From Acinetobacter beijerinckii CIP 110307 (GTDB lineage: Bacteria; Pseudomonadota; Gammaproteobacteria; Pseudomonadales; Moraxellaceae): a DNA stretch of 64,000 nt. The DNA is taken from positions 476,084 through 540,083 of the forward strand of contig NZ_KB849766.1 of the NCBI RefSeq assembly GCF_000369005.1. Reading direction: 5' to 3'. Shown here piece by piece: positions 10,567-18,439 of the stretch (within the stretch, counting starts at the first letter, position 1; each line of letters starts with the position of its first letter). The notes beneath the pieces are model-generated. The model saw only the letters and a list, made by a program, of their open reading frames with translations, did not search any database and was not told the origin of the DNA. The position numbers and the translations under genes were made by a program.

Positions 10567-10816
10567 TCGAAATAATCTCTACAAAAATACGTTCAGCTTC
10601 GTTCTTTCTTAGTGCAAATCGAGACGTTTCGATTTGTACAAGTACAGGGTCACCACCAAAAAGTCCTTTGGCAAGAACTTGTAGAGACTCTCCAACTCTA
10701 AAACCTAAAAGTTCAAGTCTTTCAAGTACTGGATCTTTCTTGTCGAAATATTGAACTCCTTTTTTAAGATCAATAATTTTAACAACTTGATTGGGGCTAG
10801 CTTGGAATAAATTCAT
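10556..10816 (-). CDS. feoA: FeoA, ferrous iron transport accessory protein
   Basis: An 86-residue cytoplasmic SH3-like protein. The pattern LERLELLGFRVGESLQVLAKGLFGGDPVLVQI matches the FeoA fold (L.xLG-type turn, then two glycine-rich strands). It is thought to regulate FeoB. It overlaps feoB by 11 bases and starts 10 bases after the end of the upstream cation transporter gene, so all three are probably one transcript. Confidence 0.88.
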   Translation of the reverse strand: MNLFQASPNQVVKIIDLKKGVQYFDKKDPVLERLELLGFRVGESLQVLAKGLFGGDPVLVQIETSRFALRKNEAERIFVEIISNEQ

Positions 10817-10826
10817 TTTTCAGCTC

Positions 10827-12044
10827 TCATTTCAATGTCAAGATTTTTCGAGCACCATTGAGTACAAATAAGGAGACTATAATTCCAATAACAAGATCTG
10901 GGTATGATGAACCGGTCCACGCAACGAGTATACCAGCCACGATTACTCCCATATTTACAATCACATCATTAGCAGAGAATATCCAACTTGCTTTCATATG
11001 CGCCCCACCATCTTTGTGCCCTGAAATTAAATATAGGCAAGTAACATTTGCGATGAGCGCAAGTATACCAATACCAATCATTAAGAAAGATTCTGGTTCA
11101 CTACCATAAATAAAGCGTCTGATTACATCGATAATCACAGTTGTGGCAAGTACTAATTGAATCCAACCAGCAAAATGAGCAGCTTTAAGTTGGTATTTGG
11201 CTGCTTTACCCACGGCATACAGTGCGATCCCATAAACAGCAGCATCAGCAAACATGTCTAGGGAGTCTGCAATAAGTCCTGTTGATGCAGCAATAATTCC
11301 ACAAGTAAATTCAATGAGAAAAAGTGCAGCATTAATAGCTAAAAGAATTTTTAGAATTTTTGACTGTCCACTCAAATCTATAGTTTCAGGTAAAGATCCT
11401 TCTGATTTAACAGTACTTTCAAGTTTTGCACCGTAACCTAAAGTTTCAAGTTTGGATGTAATCTTGTCGAGACCACCAGTATGAGCTACTTGTAGTTGTC
11501 GATTTGGTAGATCAAATTCTAAACCTTTCACTTCTTCTACAGAAGACAAAGTCATTCGAACCATTTGTTCTTCAGCAGAACAATCCATTTTTGGAAGTAT
11601 ATAGGTACTGGTTTCTTGTCCAGTTTGCTCTGCTTTATATTCTTCTGTCTTAACTAGGGTTGCCCCAAAGTCTAAAGCTTCAAGTTTAGCTGTTATTAAA
11701 TTTACATCCTCATCGTGTAATACTTTCAAACTACGATTAGGCAAATCAAAAATGAGTTGTTCGATATTTTCAAAAGAAGATAGCGCTATTCGAACCATTT
11801 GTTCTTCAGCAGAACAATCCATTTTGGGAATTGAGTAATCGCTCATCAGAGAATAATGCGTTAGAGATCCTTGCCCCTTTATTTGTTTAGTTATCTCAGA
11901 ATCACAACATAATATGGTACTGTTGGGACAACAAATATCCTTACTTGTTAATATTTTATTTTCAGAAGGCCCTTGATGAACAGATGTTCGATCTAGTCTC
12001 TCTCCACTACATGAACTCTTTTTATCGCTACCGCAGCCACTCAT
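10827..12044 (-). CDS. HMA-HMA-CDF fusion: cation transporter with two metal-binding domains
   Basis: A 405-residue fusion. Residues 1-50 are Cys-rich (Cys4, 12, 38, 39, 46, 47). Residues 70-135 and 148-213 are two HMA-like domains with the identical core PKMDCSAEEQMVR, each with one Cys (77, 155) rather than CxxC. From about 228 there is a six-helix cation diffusion facilitator membrane part. Its metal site is unusual: ADSLDMFAD has Asp263 where many CDF proteins have His, and in the second site only Asp360 is clear, with Phe356 at the usual His position. It is divergent from the cadR-like regulator under a MerR-type promoter. Substrate is inferred to be Cd, Zn, Pb or Fe; not certain. Confidence 0.78.
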   Translation of the reverse strand: MSGCGSDKKSSCSGERLDRTSVHQGPSENKILTSKDICCPNSTILCCDSEITKQIKGQGSLTHYSLMSDYSIPKMDCSAEEQMVRIALSSFENIEQLIFDLPNRSLKVLHDEDVNLITAKLEALDFGATLVKTEEYKAEQTGQETSTYILPKMDCSAEEQMVRMTLSSVEEVKGLEFDLPNRQLQVAHTGGLDKITSKLETLGYGAKLESTVKSEGSLPETIDLSGQSKILKILLAINAALFLIEFTCGIIAASTGLIADSLDMFADAAVYGIALYAVGKAAKYQLKAAHFAGWIQLVLATTVIIDVIRRFIYGSEPESFLMIGIGILALIANVTCLYLISGHKDGGAHMKASWIFSANDVIVNMGVIVAGILVAWTGSSYPDLVIGIIVSLFVLNGARKILTLK

Positions 12045-12079
12045 AGTTGTGCCTATTGATAAATTTTAACTTATTGCAT

Positions 12080-12110
12080 ATTAAAATCTCTATAGTTACT
12101 ATAGAGTCAA
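12080..12110 (-). promoter_or_regulatory. MerR-type promoter/operator for the cation transporter operon
   Basis: Read on the minus strand there is TTGACT, then a 19-bp spacer, then TTTAAT. The spacer holds the dyad CTCTATAGT-x-ACTATAGAG (12088-12106). A spacer of 19-20 bp with an embedded dyad is the hallmark of promoters activated by MerR-family regulators, which untwist the DNA when metal binds. The adjacent divergent cadR-like gene is the obvious regulator. Confidence 0.82.
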
Positions 12111-12131
12111 GATAGATTTAGAGTATTTACA

Positions 12132-12524
12132 ATGTTTATGAAGATTGGCGAACTTTCTGAAAAAACCTCTTGTTCTGTGTTAACAATACGCTTTTATGAG
12201 AAGGAAGGTTTAATTCCTCAACCAGAACGAACACAGGGTAATTATAGACTCTATACAGAAGATTATATTGATCGGTTGAAGTTTATCGTGAACTGCCGCT
12301 CTTTGAACATGAACCTTAATGAAATAAAAAAATTATTATTATACAGTGATGTACCTAAAAATAACTGTTCTGAGGTAAATGAGTTAATCGACTCTCATAT
12401 TAAAGATGTAATGGAGAATATTAAAAATCAACAGAACTTGATTCGGCAGTTATTAGAGATTAGAAAGACCTGTGATGGGCAATGTACTGTGGATAAATGT
12501 GGTGTTTTGAAAAAATTAGCGTGA
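12132..12524 (+). CDS. cadR: MerR-family metal-responsive regulator (CadR/PbrR-like)
   Basis: A 130-residue activator with an N-terminal winged HTH (MKIGELSEKTSCSVLTIRFYEKEGLI), a long dimerisation helix, and a metal-binding end. The cysteines follow the CadR/PbrR plan: one at the start of the helix (NNCSEV) and two in the C-terminal loop (CDGQC...DKC). That pattern points to Cd(II), Pb(II) or Zn(II) rather than Cu(I). It is divergent from the HMA-CDF gene and faces its dyad promoter. A second ATG two codons in is also possible. Confidence 0.85.
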   Translation: MFMKIGELSEKTSCSVLTIRFYEKEGLIPQPERTQGNYRLYTEDYIDRLKFIVNCRSLNMNLNEIKKLLLYSDVPKNNCSEVNELIDSHIKDVMENIKNQQNLIRQLLEIRKTCDGQCTVDKCGVLKKLA

Positions 12525-12678
12525 TTATTTTTAATATAAACGGAAAAGTTACTCAATAAACTATGAGAATCTGATGAGATGTGATCTCTATTTTCTTAGT
12601 TATGAACTTATTGTCTGAATAACTGAACATACTGTCCAAATTGAATGCAGTATTACGACTGTATCAAGCCTAAAAAAG

Positions 12679-12710
12679 AGTGCCACATTTAGTGGTCACT
12701 TTGCTTTTTT
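12679..12710 (+). terminator. Rho-independent terminator after cadR-like gene
   Basis: Stem AGTGCCAC pairs with GTGG-T-CACT (one bulged T) around loop ATTTA and is followed by TTGCTTTTTT. An A-run precedes the stem, so it could also work on the minus strand for the broken gene downstream of CBASS. Confidence 0.7.
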
Positions 12711-12763
12711 AATCGAATCTATTCATGGATTGCTTAGCATAGAAAAGGTTGGAGTGTACTCAT

Positions 12764-14559
12764 TTAATTCCTGAATGATATTTTATCAATTCCTATCTTT
12801 CTTAAAGCATTCAACAACGTTGATTCACCTTCGGTTAGCCCCTTTGTATTTGAATGTCGAAATAAAAATACTTGAGTTACCAGTAAGCTTTGAAACACTG
12901 TTGGTGAGTATGAACCCTCATAAAGAGGAAGAAGATACATTAAATCCGAAATGAACTGTTCTAGATCTTTTTCTTGCTTCATTTGGAATATTAAACCAGC
13001 ATGACCTCTTTCTTTTCTTATAGTTTCACCATCTATAATAGATGTATAAATTGCTGGTTGTATATCAAAAATATAAATTGGCCCTAACTGAGATATAGTT
13101 AGCCTGATAATTAAGGCTCCTCTTATCTTGGTTTTTAATGAATTTGCATAACACCAAGTCTTATGTACTTGAACTTCAGATTCTGTAAAAAAACCGATCA
13201 ACATGGGAAGTGTAGAAAAGTCAAAGCCTTTTTCAAATGTGTAATAGTTAACTTATTGTATTAAATATGGATTAATCTCCATTGCTTTTACACAAGCCTT
13301 CCATAATCCTATAATTCTGCCATCTTCAGGGGCTTGAAACTCTTTGGGATTATTTGTCGACGGGACTATTTGACCATTTAATACTTCAGGTGAATTGTCA
13401 GGAGCTCCAGTTCCGATCGTCTGTGTTTCTATGAATTTCTTTTTCCGTTTTGGGCGTTTAACCTGATTCACATATTTATATTTACTTAACTCATTAGCAG
13501 GACCACCATCTATCCATTCAAAATCATCTTCAATTAATTCATGGTCTGATGGTGGACGACGCCCCCCTTGATTAGTTGAAACATTAATATCGCCATTCCC
13601 TAGTTGAGGCAATGGTGGGTTAGGTTGATCAGTATCTGTCGTGGTATTGATACGTTCAGTTGTTCTAGGAATTATTCTAATATGATTATCCTTTGGAACT
13701 TTTATTCCTCTGATCCTTGTCGCAACAAATGTTTTTGTTCCCGCTAAGCGGAACCCCGACACCCTAATCGGTAAGGTTTCTATATGCCATGGAACGACTT
13801 TTGGATAGATATTAGTGTGTTTTAAATGAGTGTTTCCTACAATACTGCTATATAAAATACGTGCGGCATTTTTGGCAAGTTCAGTATATTTATAATATGC
13901 GACAAAAACGTGGTCCGCTCGTGTAATCCCGTCTCCAAGAAGAACTGTCCAAAGGCCTTGTTCACCCTTATGCGGGGTATATAATCGTAACTCTCTTTCA
14001 CTTTCGTTATAGGTAGTCAGTACTCGAATGAGCTCAGTTGATAAACCATAAGCTCTAGTGAGAAATTCCAGACAAGGTATTAAAATTTCATCAAATTCAG
14101 GATGCTCTACTTTAAATGAAAGGCAGTTTTTTCTTGTTAAATCTGCCTTTTGACATTCTTCTCGGGTTTTGAAAAAGTCAATTTCCTTTCTCTTATCTGC
14201 ATTCTTATATATTTTTAAAAACTTGAATTCGAAATCAGTATGATTAATAACAAATTCATAGATATCCTGGTTTGCAAAATCTATTTTTCGTTGCTGATGC
14301 CAAATTGAATCAACTCGCCAAGATACAAGATCTGTAATGTTTGCTGTAATCTGGATAAAATTATCAGTGGGACGCAAATCTTCTAAAACTTCTCTGAATA
14401 AGACATGGACCTGTGGCTGATCTCCAGGCCTTTTTCCATCCCTCCATACCACCAAACTTGTAAATATTTATCTTTATAGGGTTTAAGGATCTCCCATAAT
14501 AGTTTTACTTTATTTTCATCAGAAGAGTTTTTATCTTGATCAGTAGAAGTATTAGTCAT
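12764..14559 (-). pseudogene. Broken ~600-codon gene, possibly TnsE/TniE-type
   Basis: Three pieces form one gene. An ATG at 14559 opens a frame (MTNTSTDQDKNSSDENKV... to YLQVWW) that would stop after ~57 codons. From ~14455 the sequence continues in a different frame (VVWRDGKRPGDQPQ) for 400 codons to a TAA at 13255-13253. The same frame then continues without further stops to 12764 (FEKGFDFSTLPMLIGFFTES...). So there is one frameshift and one in-frame stop. No ribosome-binding site precedes the 400-codon piece. The order of segments (IPCLEFLTRAYG, a basic KRPKRKKK linker, a C-terminal domain with LGPIYIFDIQPA) reminds me of TnsE, the Tn7 target selector, but this is memory-based and weak. 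It begins 53 bp after Cap5, so it could instead be a CBASS-linked accessory gene. A 20-bp AT palindrome lies at 14572-14591. Confidence 0.55.
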
Positions 14560-14611
14560 AAGGTCTATCCCATTTTTAATATATTAAAAATAAGCTTGTA
14601 AAATAGGTTTT

Positions 14612-16213
14612 TTAGGGAAGTTCTAAGTGATTTCCGCGTGAATCATTTCTAATAATGAGTTTAGGAAGCATAGTATCTTGCGCAAAGTCATAGATAATAA
14701 TATCAGGATGATGTAGATCAATAGCTTGTCCTAAAGCTATACAGGCTGCATTTGGTGCGGCAATTAAAAGATGGACTCTCTTTACACCATGTTTATCTTT
14801 TAATAGATGAAAAAGTTTCTGAAGCTCAGTGGTGAACTTTGAAATATTATGGGGATGAGGAACAGCCTTACTTCCTAAATATGCTTCAAGCGCATTAATT
14901 TCAATAATATCAGCACCCAATTCAGCTTTTAGCTCAAGAGCCTTATTTTTGATTTTATCAATAAGAGCTGTGAAATTTATACATAAAACTACATCGGGAG
15001 CCTTTCGAAGAGTTCCAATTCCGATCGTTTCATATGATTGATCTGCAGCTGAAGTATTTGGCCATCCCCATCGATTCGCTTCTCTATCCCTTAACATTGG
15101 GAGAAACTTTCCTTTATTACCTAATAAAGCACCTAAGCCAATAAGTGCCGGCATAGGTCCGAATGCAAAGATGGCAGCACGATACCCATTTAAACTTGTT
15201 TGCTGGATAATTTTGTCAGCTTCATATTGGATAATTGAGACCAATTGTTGTGAAAATTGGTCCGGATTTTTCATGTATATGGTATTGCTATCGCATAGCC
15301 TTTGAAGATAACCGTCCATTCTATGTTGTGAAGGAGAGAGACAAGATGCAATTTCTTTAGGTTCCGGGTGACCTACGGCATTACTGTTGACGGACCATAG
15401 AATTGAATAAACTGGGATAGGACTGAAGGCTAACGCATCAAGTAAAGAATTTGCTAAATCACAATAGGATTTTCTCATTTCACTCAATTGTTGAGCTGAG
15501 TAATCACTTGCTGCGATCTTATCGATCAATCTATGATGTTTGTCGCATAAAAGTAGTACATTTGAGGGATCGTCAGAAAGTACTTCGGAAAGGTACGGAA
15601 TTCCTCTTTCACCTCTTTCTGAAGAAGCTACATTGTGAGCCAGATATCCTACATTACCTTTCATACCTGTAAGTTGTTCTATATCTAGACGATCGCCACA
15701 TCCAGTAAACATACAACGTCCATGACTATCCTGCATAACATATCGCTTTGTTTCAGAAGTGAAAGGATTACCTCGTCCAATTTTTTTTATTGGCTTAAAA
15801 TAGCTTTTGATGAAATTTTTTATATCATTTATTTTTGTGAGTTCTTTGGCCTGATAAGCGCTTTTATTATGCCAAATATGCTCAAGTTTTTTTAAATCAC
15901 TTAAATGAGAACAATTAATTGTATGGCCTTGCCAAGCATGCAGAATAACTTTTTTGGTTTGCTTATTAGATAACTCTAATATGAACTGAAGTAGATCACT
16001 CTCATTCAGGTTAGTCCGTAGGGAACTAATCACTACATCATTTTCTAATAATAAAATAACTAAGTTTTGACCACTTTCATCAATAAGTAGACCGACGGTA
16101 TCCCATGTAATGAAATCTTGAATTGTAGTTATAAACTCTTGTGCAGTCTTTAATGAATCAAATGGAGGATTAACCGTTTGTACAAGTGTTTCAGTAAAAG
16201 TAACGTCAGTCAT
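14612..16213 (-). CDS. cap5: CBASS effector Cap5: HNH nuclease-SAVED, with extra N-terminal region
   Basis: A 533-residue effector. An HNH nuclease spans ~155-235: Cys167 and Cys172, His193-Asn194 (YLAHNVASS), Asn218, Cys223 and His226-His227 (NVLLLCDKHHRLID). The C-terminal SAVED domain (~265-525) shows two repeats of its usual pattern (AIFAFGPMPALIGLGALLG and VHLLIAAPNAACIALGQA). In Cap5 proteins SAVED binds the cyclic nucleotide and oligomerises to switch on DNA cleavage, killing the infected cell. Typical Cap5 is ~400 residues with HNH at the N-terminus; here ~150 residues precede it and I do not recognise them. It starts 2 bases after the cap3 stop. Confidence 0.88.
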   Translation of the reverse strand: MTDVTFTETLVQTVNPPFDSLKTAQEFITTIQDFITWDTVGLLIDESGQNLVILLLENDVVISSLRTNLNESDLLQFILELSNKQTKKVILHAWQGHTINCSHLSDLKKLEHIWHNKSAYQAKELTKINDIKNFIKSYFKPIKKIGRGNPFTSETKRYVMQDSHGRCMFTGCGDRLDIEQLTGMKGNVGYLAHNVASSERGERGIPYLSEVLSDDPSNVLLLCDKHHRLIDKIAASDYSAQQLSEMRKSYCDLANSLLDALAFSPIPVYSILWSVNSNAVGHPEPKEIASCLSPSQHRMDGYLQRLCDSNTIYMKNPDQFSQQLVSIIQYEADKIIQQTSLNGYRAAIFAFGPMPALIGLGALLGNKGKFLPMLRDREANRWGWPNTSAADQSYETIGIGTLRKAPDVVLCINFTALIDKIKNKALELKAELGADIIEINALEAYLGSKAVPHPHNISKFTTELQKLFHLLKDKHGVKRVHLLIAAPNAACIALGQAIDLHHPDIIIYDFAQDTMLPKLIIRNDSRGNHLELP

Positions 16214-16215
16214 TC

Positions 16216-16716
16216 TTATAGTCCTTGAGATACTTGATGATTATTAATCTCTGCTTGATTCCACCCTTGACGGGAGCAGTAAAAGAAAATTCGTATTGCT
16301 TGAATGCCCACTATGGCAAAAAAAAGCTGGCGGTCAGGATTCCTCAAAATGCAACTTTTCCAGTCTGCATAATCAATATGTGACGGAGTTGGAATGTCTT
16401 GCGGGTGGCTATGCCAAGTTCCTAGATAAACCGAGGTTCCGTTTGATTTTGAAAATGCCGAATCTACTTTCTTTTGATGTCCCGGATCTTTTAAGGTGAA
16501 CCTATGCGTAGATCTGCAATCTTTTGACATAGGCTCAGTTAAGTCTTCAATCCAGTACTGATTAGGGTTAGAGGAGCTCTGATTGCCAATCAGAACACCA
16601 CATGCTTCTAGATCTTTTCTATCAAGTTGCTTATATCTCGTCCATGTTTGAATAACTTCATGGGAAATATAGAGTTCAAACTGTTTAGAGGAGAGCAAGT
16701 AATAATTTTCAATCAT
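16216..16716 (-). CDS. cap3: CBASS Cap3: JAB/JAMM isopeptidase
   Basis: A 166-residue zinc peptidase from MIENYYLL; a GTG start 12 bases upstream is also possible. The JAMM motif is complete: Glu37 (EACGVLIG), then His102, His104 and Asp115 in WHSHPQDIPTPSHID. In type II CBASS, Cap3 removes Cap2-attached targets from the C-terminus of the CD-NTase and so counteracts priming. The ATG lies 8 bases inside the end of cap2, so the two are coupled. Confidence 0.9.
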   Translation of the reverse strand: MIENYYLLSSKQFELYISHEVIQTWTRYKQLDRKDLEACGVLIGNQSSSNPNQYWIEDLTEPMSKDCRSTHRFTLKDPGHQKKVDSAFSKSNGTSVYLGTWHSHPQDIPTPSHIDYADWKSCILRNPDRQLFFAIVGIQAIRIFFYCSRQGWNQAEINNHQVSQGL

Positions 16717-18439
16717 TGCAAAGATCACACCCGCTATTTAGAAGAGGGAGAATTTCTAATGATTTTGAAAACTGTGTATATCGATCAGTTACCTGGAAAC
16801 CAGCTTGGATAACATCAAAATCACTACCTTTCCAGCTCACTTTTGAAGAGCTGTGTAATTGGCCCATTAAAAACTTGATCGCTAAATTAGAAGTAATAAG
16901 AGCGGTTTGTAATGCACTTAAGTTGCTATAAGGTAAGAATGCATTTCCGCAACCCGCAAGATTTTTCGTAAGGATTTGATTAGGTTTCAAAAAGTTAAGG
17001 TTAGAAACCAGACCTCGTGAAAAATTAATTGGATCAACATATGCACATCTCAAACAACCTTTTGTATCAGGAATATCTAGTACAGCATGTCCTCCAATTC
17101 CGTAACCTTCCACCCAGGTATTTATGACAGCAGTTTCGACTGAATTCTTAATACAGTAATCATGAAAAATACGTTCTTGTGTAGGTGAGCCGATTGCGAT
17201 AATGATGAGATCGAAAGTATTTAATACATTTTCATATCTTAGGCTTAGAAGTTCTGAAAACATAATCTGGACTTCTAGCCACGGATATTTATTATTCAAT
17301 TCTGTTTGTAAGCCCCAAGTCTTAGGCCAGCTAATATAGTGAGCTGCAAGAGTATGGCGATATAAATTATCCAAAGAAAAAGTCTCGGGATCTGAAAGTG
17401 TGATATGGCCAATACCTGTGGACGCAAGTTGATTAGCAATTTGACTCCCAACCGATCCGCAACCTACAAGTAAAACTTTTTTGTTTTGTAGTTCCTGAAT
17501 AGCTCCACTTCGTGGCATTACACGTTCTTTATTAAATAAACGTACATTCATTGCCTTGAGTTCCCAGAACTCTAAAAGCTCACGATTAAGAGGCAGGCCT
17601 TTTTTGCTTTTAATATTATTTTTTAAATGAAAATGGATACCAAACCAAGTTTTACCTGAGGGTGTATCCGCATTAAATACAAGCCAAAAGGCATGGTCTC
17701 GAGTTTGTCCGAGGGTACGGGTTAAAGACTCAAAAACATCCTGAGAAATAAACTTGAGTATTTCAAGATACCATTCTTCTAAGTCTGTACTCTGCCATGG
17801 GGCTGGGATTAACTTTTCTAAAGGAACAATACATCCAATGCCTTTAGGTTTACCACGATTATTGATGTGATCATTAATTACTGAAAACTGAGGCTTTTGT
17901 TTAAATTCCTGAGGTATCCCAAAATGGCAAGCATTCAGTCCGTATTTAACACCTTTCTTGGGAGGCAGAATATTAAGAAGCTCAAATTCTCCTTTATCAG
18001 ACAAGCATAAAAAATCTTCATACTTTTGATCCTGAATATGATTCCAGCCCGCTAAAAATTCTCGTAATAATTCTTCTTCATTCCATTTGGAATCAGATAA
18101 ACCTCTTTCTAATAAAGAAATATGCCGTTTTAAGGATTCTTCAAAGGCTCGTTCGGGCACCTCAAAATTGATAGATACCGAATCCGGAACATTTACGCAT
18201 ATTGAAGCCACATTTAAAGTCTTATTCTCAAGTGTATGTGCGATTCGCCCATACTTATCAGGAGACTTTAAAAAAAATGAAGGCATAGCAGTAAGTTCTT
18301 CATCTTTTAGATGAATTAAGGTGACATCGTAACCCGCAACGGAACATTCGATACTCAGAGCTGGAAACAAACAAAACTCGGTTGCGGATACTTTGTATCC
18401 GCGGTTTGTCAGATGATTAAGGATTGAAGAGTAGTTCAT
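16709..18439 (-). CDS. cap2: CBASS Cap2: E2-E1 ubiquitin-like ligase
   Basis: A 576-residue fusion. The N-terminal ~160 residues form an E2-like domain with candidate catalytic Cys81 (NVASICVNVP). The C-terminal E1/ThiF-like adenylation domain has the nucleotide-binding loop 326-GCGSVGS and an acidic strand end (ITLSD). Candidate zinc pairs are CLRC (462-465) and CDLC (571-574), and Cys497 (NLAGCGNAF) could be the E1 cysteine. Cap2 joins the C-terminus of the CD-NTase to target proteins, raising signal output. The start was set by the ATGA overlap with the CD-NTase stop; a longer reading frame would extend into that gene. Confidence 0.92.
   Translation of the reverse strand: MNYSSILNHLTNRGYKVSATEFCLFPALSIECSVAGYDVTLIHLKDEELTAMPSFFLKSPDKYGRIAHTLENKTLNVASICVNVPDSVSINFEVPERAFEESLKRHISLLERGLSDSKWNEEELLREFLAGWNHIQDQKYEDFLCLSDKGEFELLNILPPKKGVKYGLNACHFGIPQEFKQKPQFSVINDHINNRGKPKGIGCIVPLEKLIPAPWQSTDLEEWYLEILKFISQDVFESLTRTLGQTRDHAFWLVFNADTPSGKTWFGIHFHLKNNIKSKKGLPLNRELLEFWELKAMNVRLFNKERVMPRSGAIQELQNKKVLLVGCGSVGSQIANQLASTGIGHITLSDPETFSLDNLYRHTLAAHYISWPKTWGLQTELNNKYPWLEVQIMFSELLSLRYENVLNTFDLIIIAIGSPTQERIFHDYCIKNSVETAVINTWVEGYGIGGHAVLDIPDTKGCLRCAYVDPINFSRGLVSNLNFLKPNQILTKNLAGCGNAFLPYSNLSALQTALITSNLAIKFLMGQLHSSSKVSWKGSDFDVIQAGFQVTDRYTQFSKSLEILPLLNSGCDLCND

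Noticed and set aside
13253-14455. Intact 400-residue gene starting with TTG at 14455
   Set aside because: No ribosome-binding site, starts mid-domain, and both flanks continue the same protein in other or the same frame after a stop; better explained as a broken gene.
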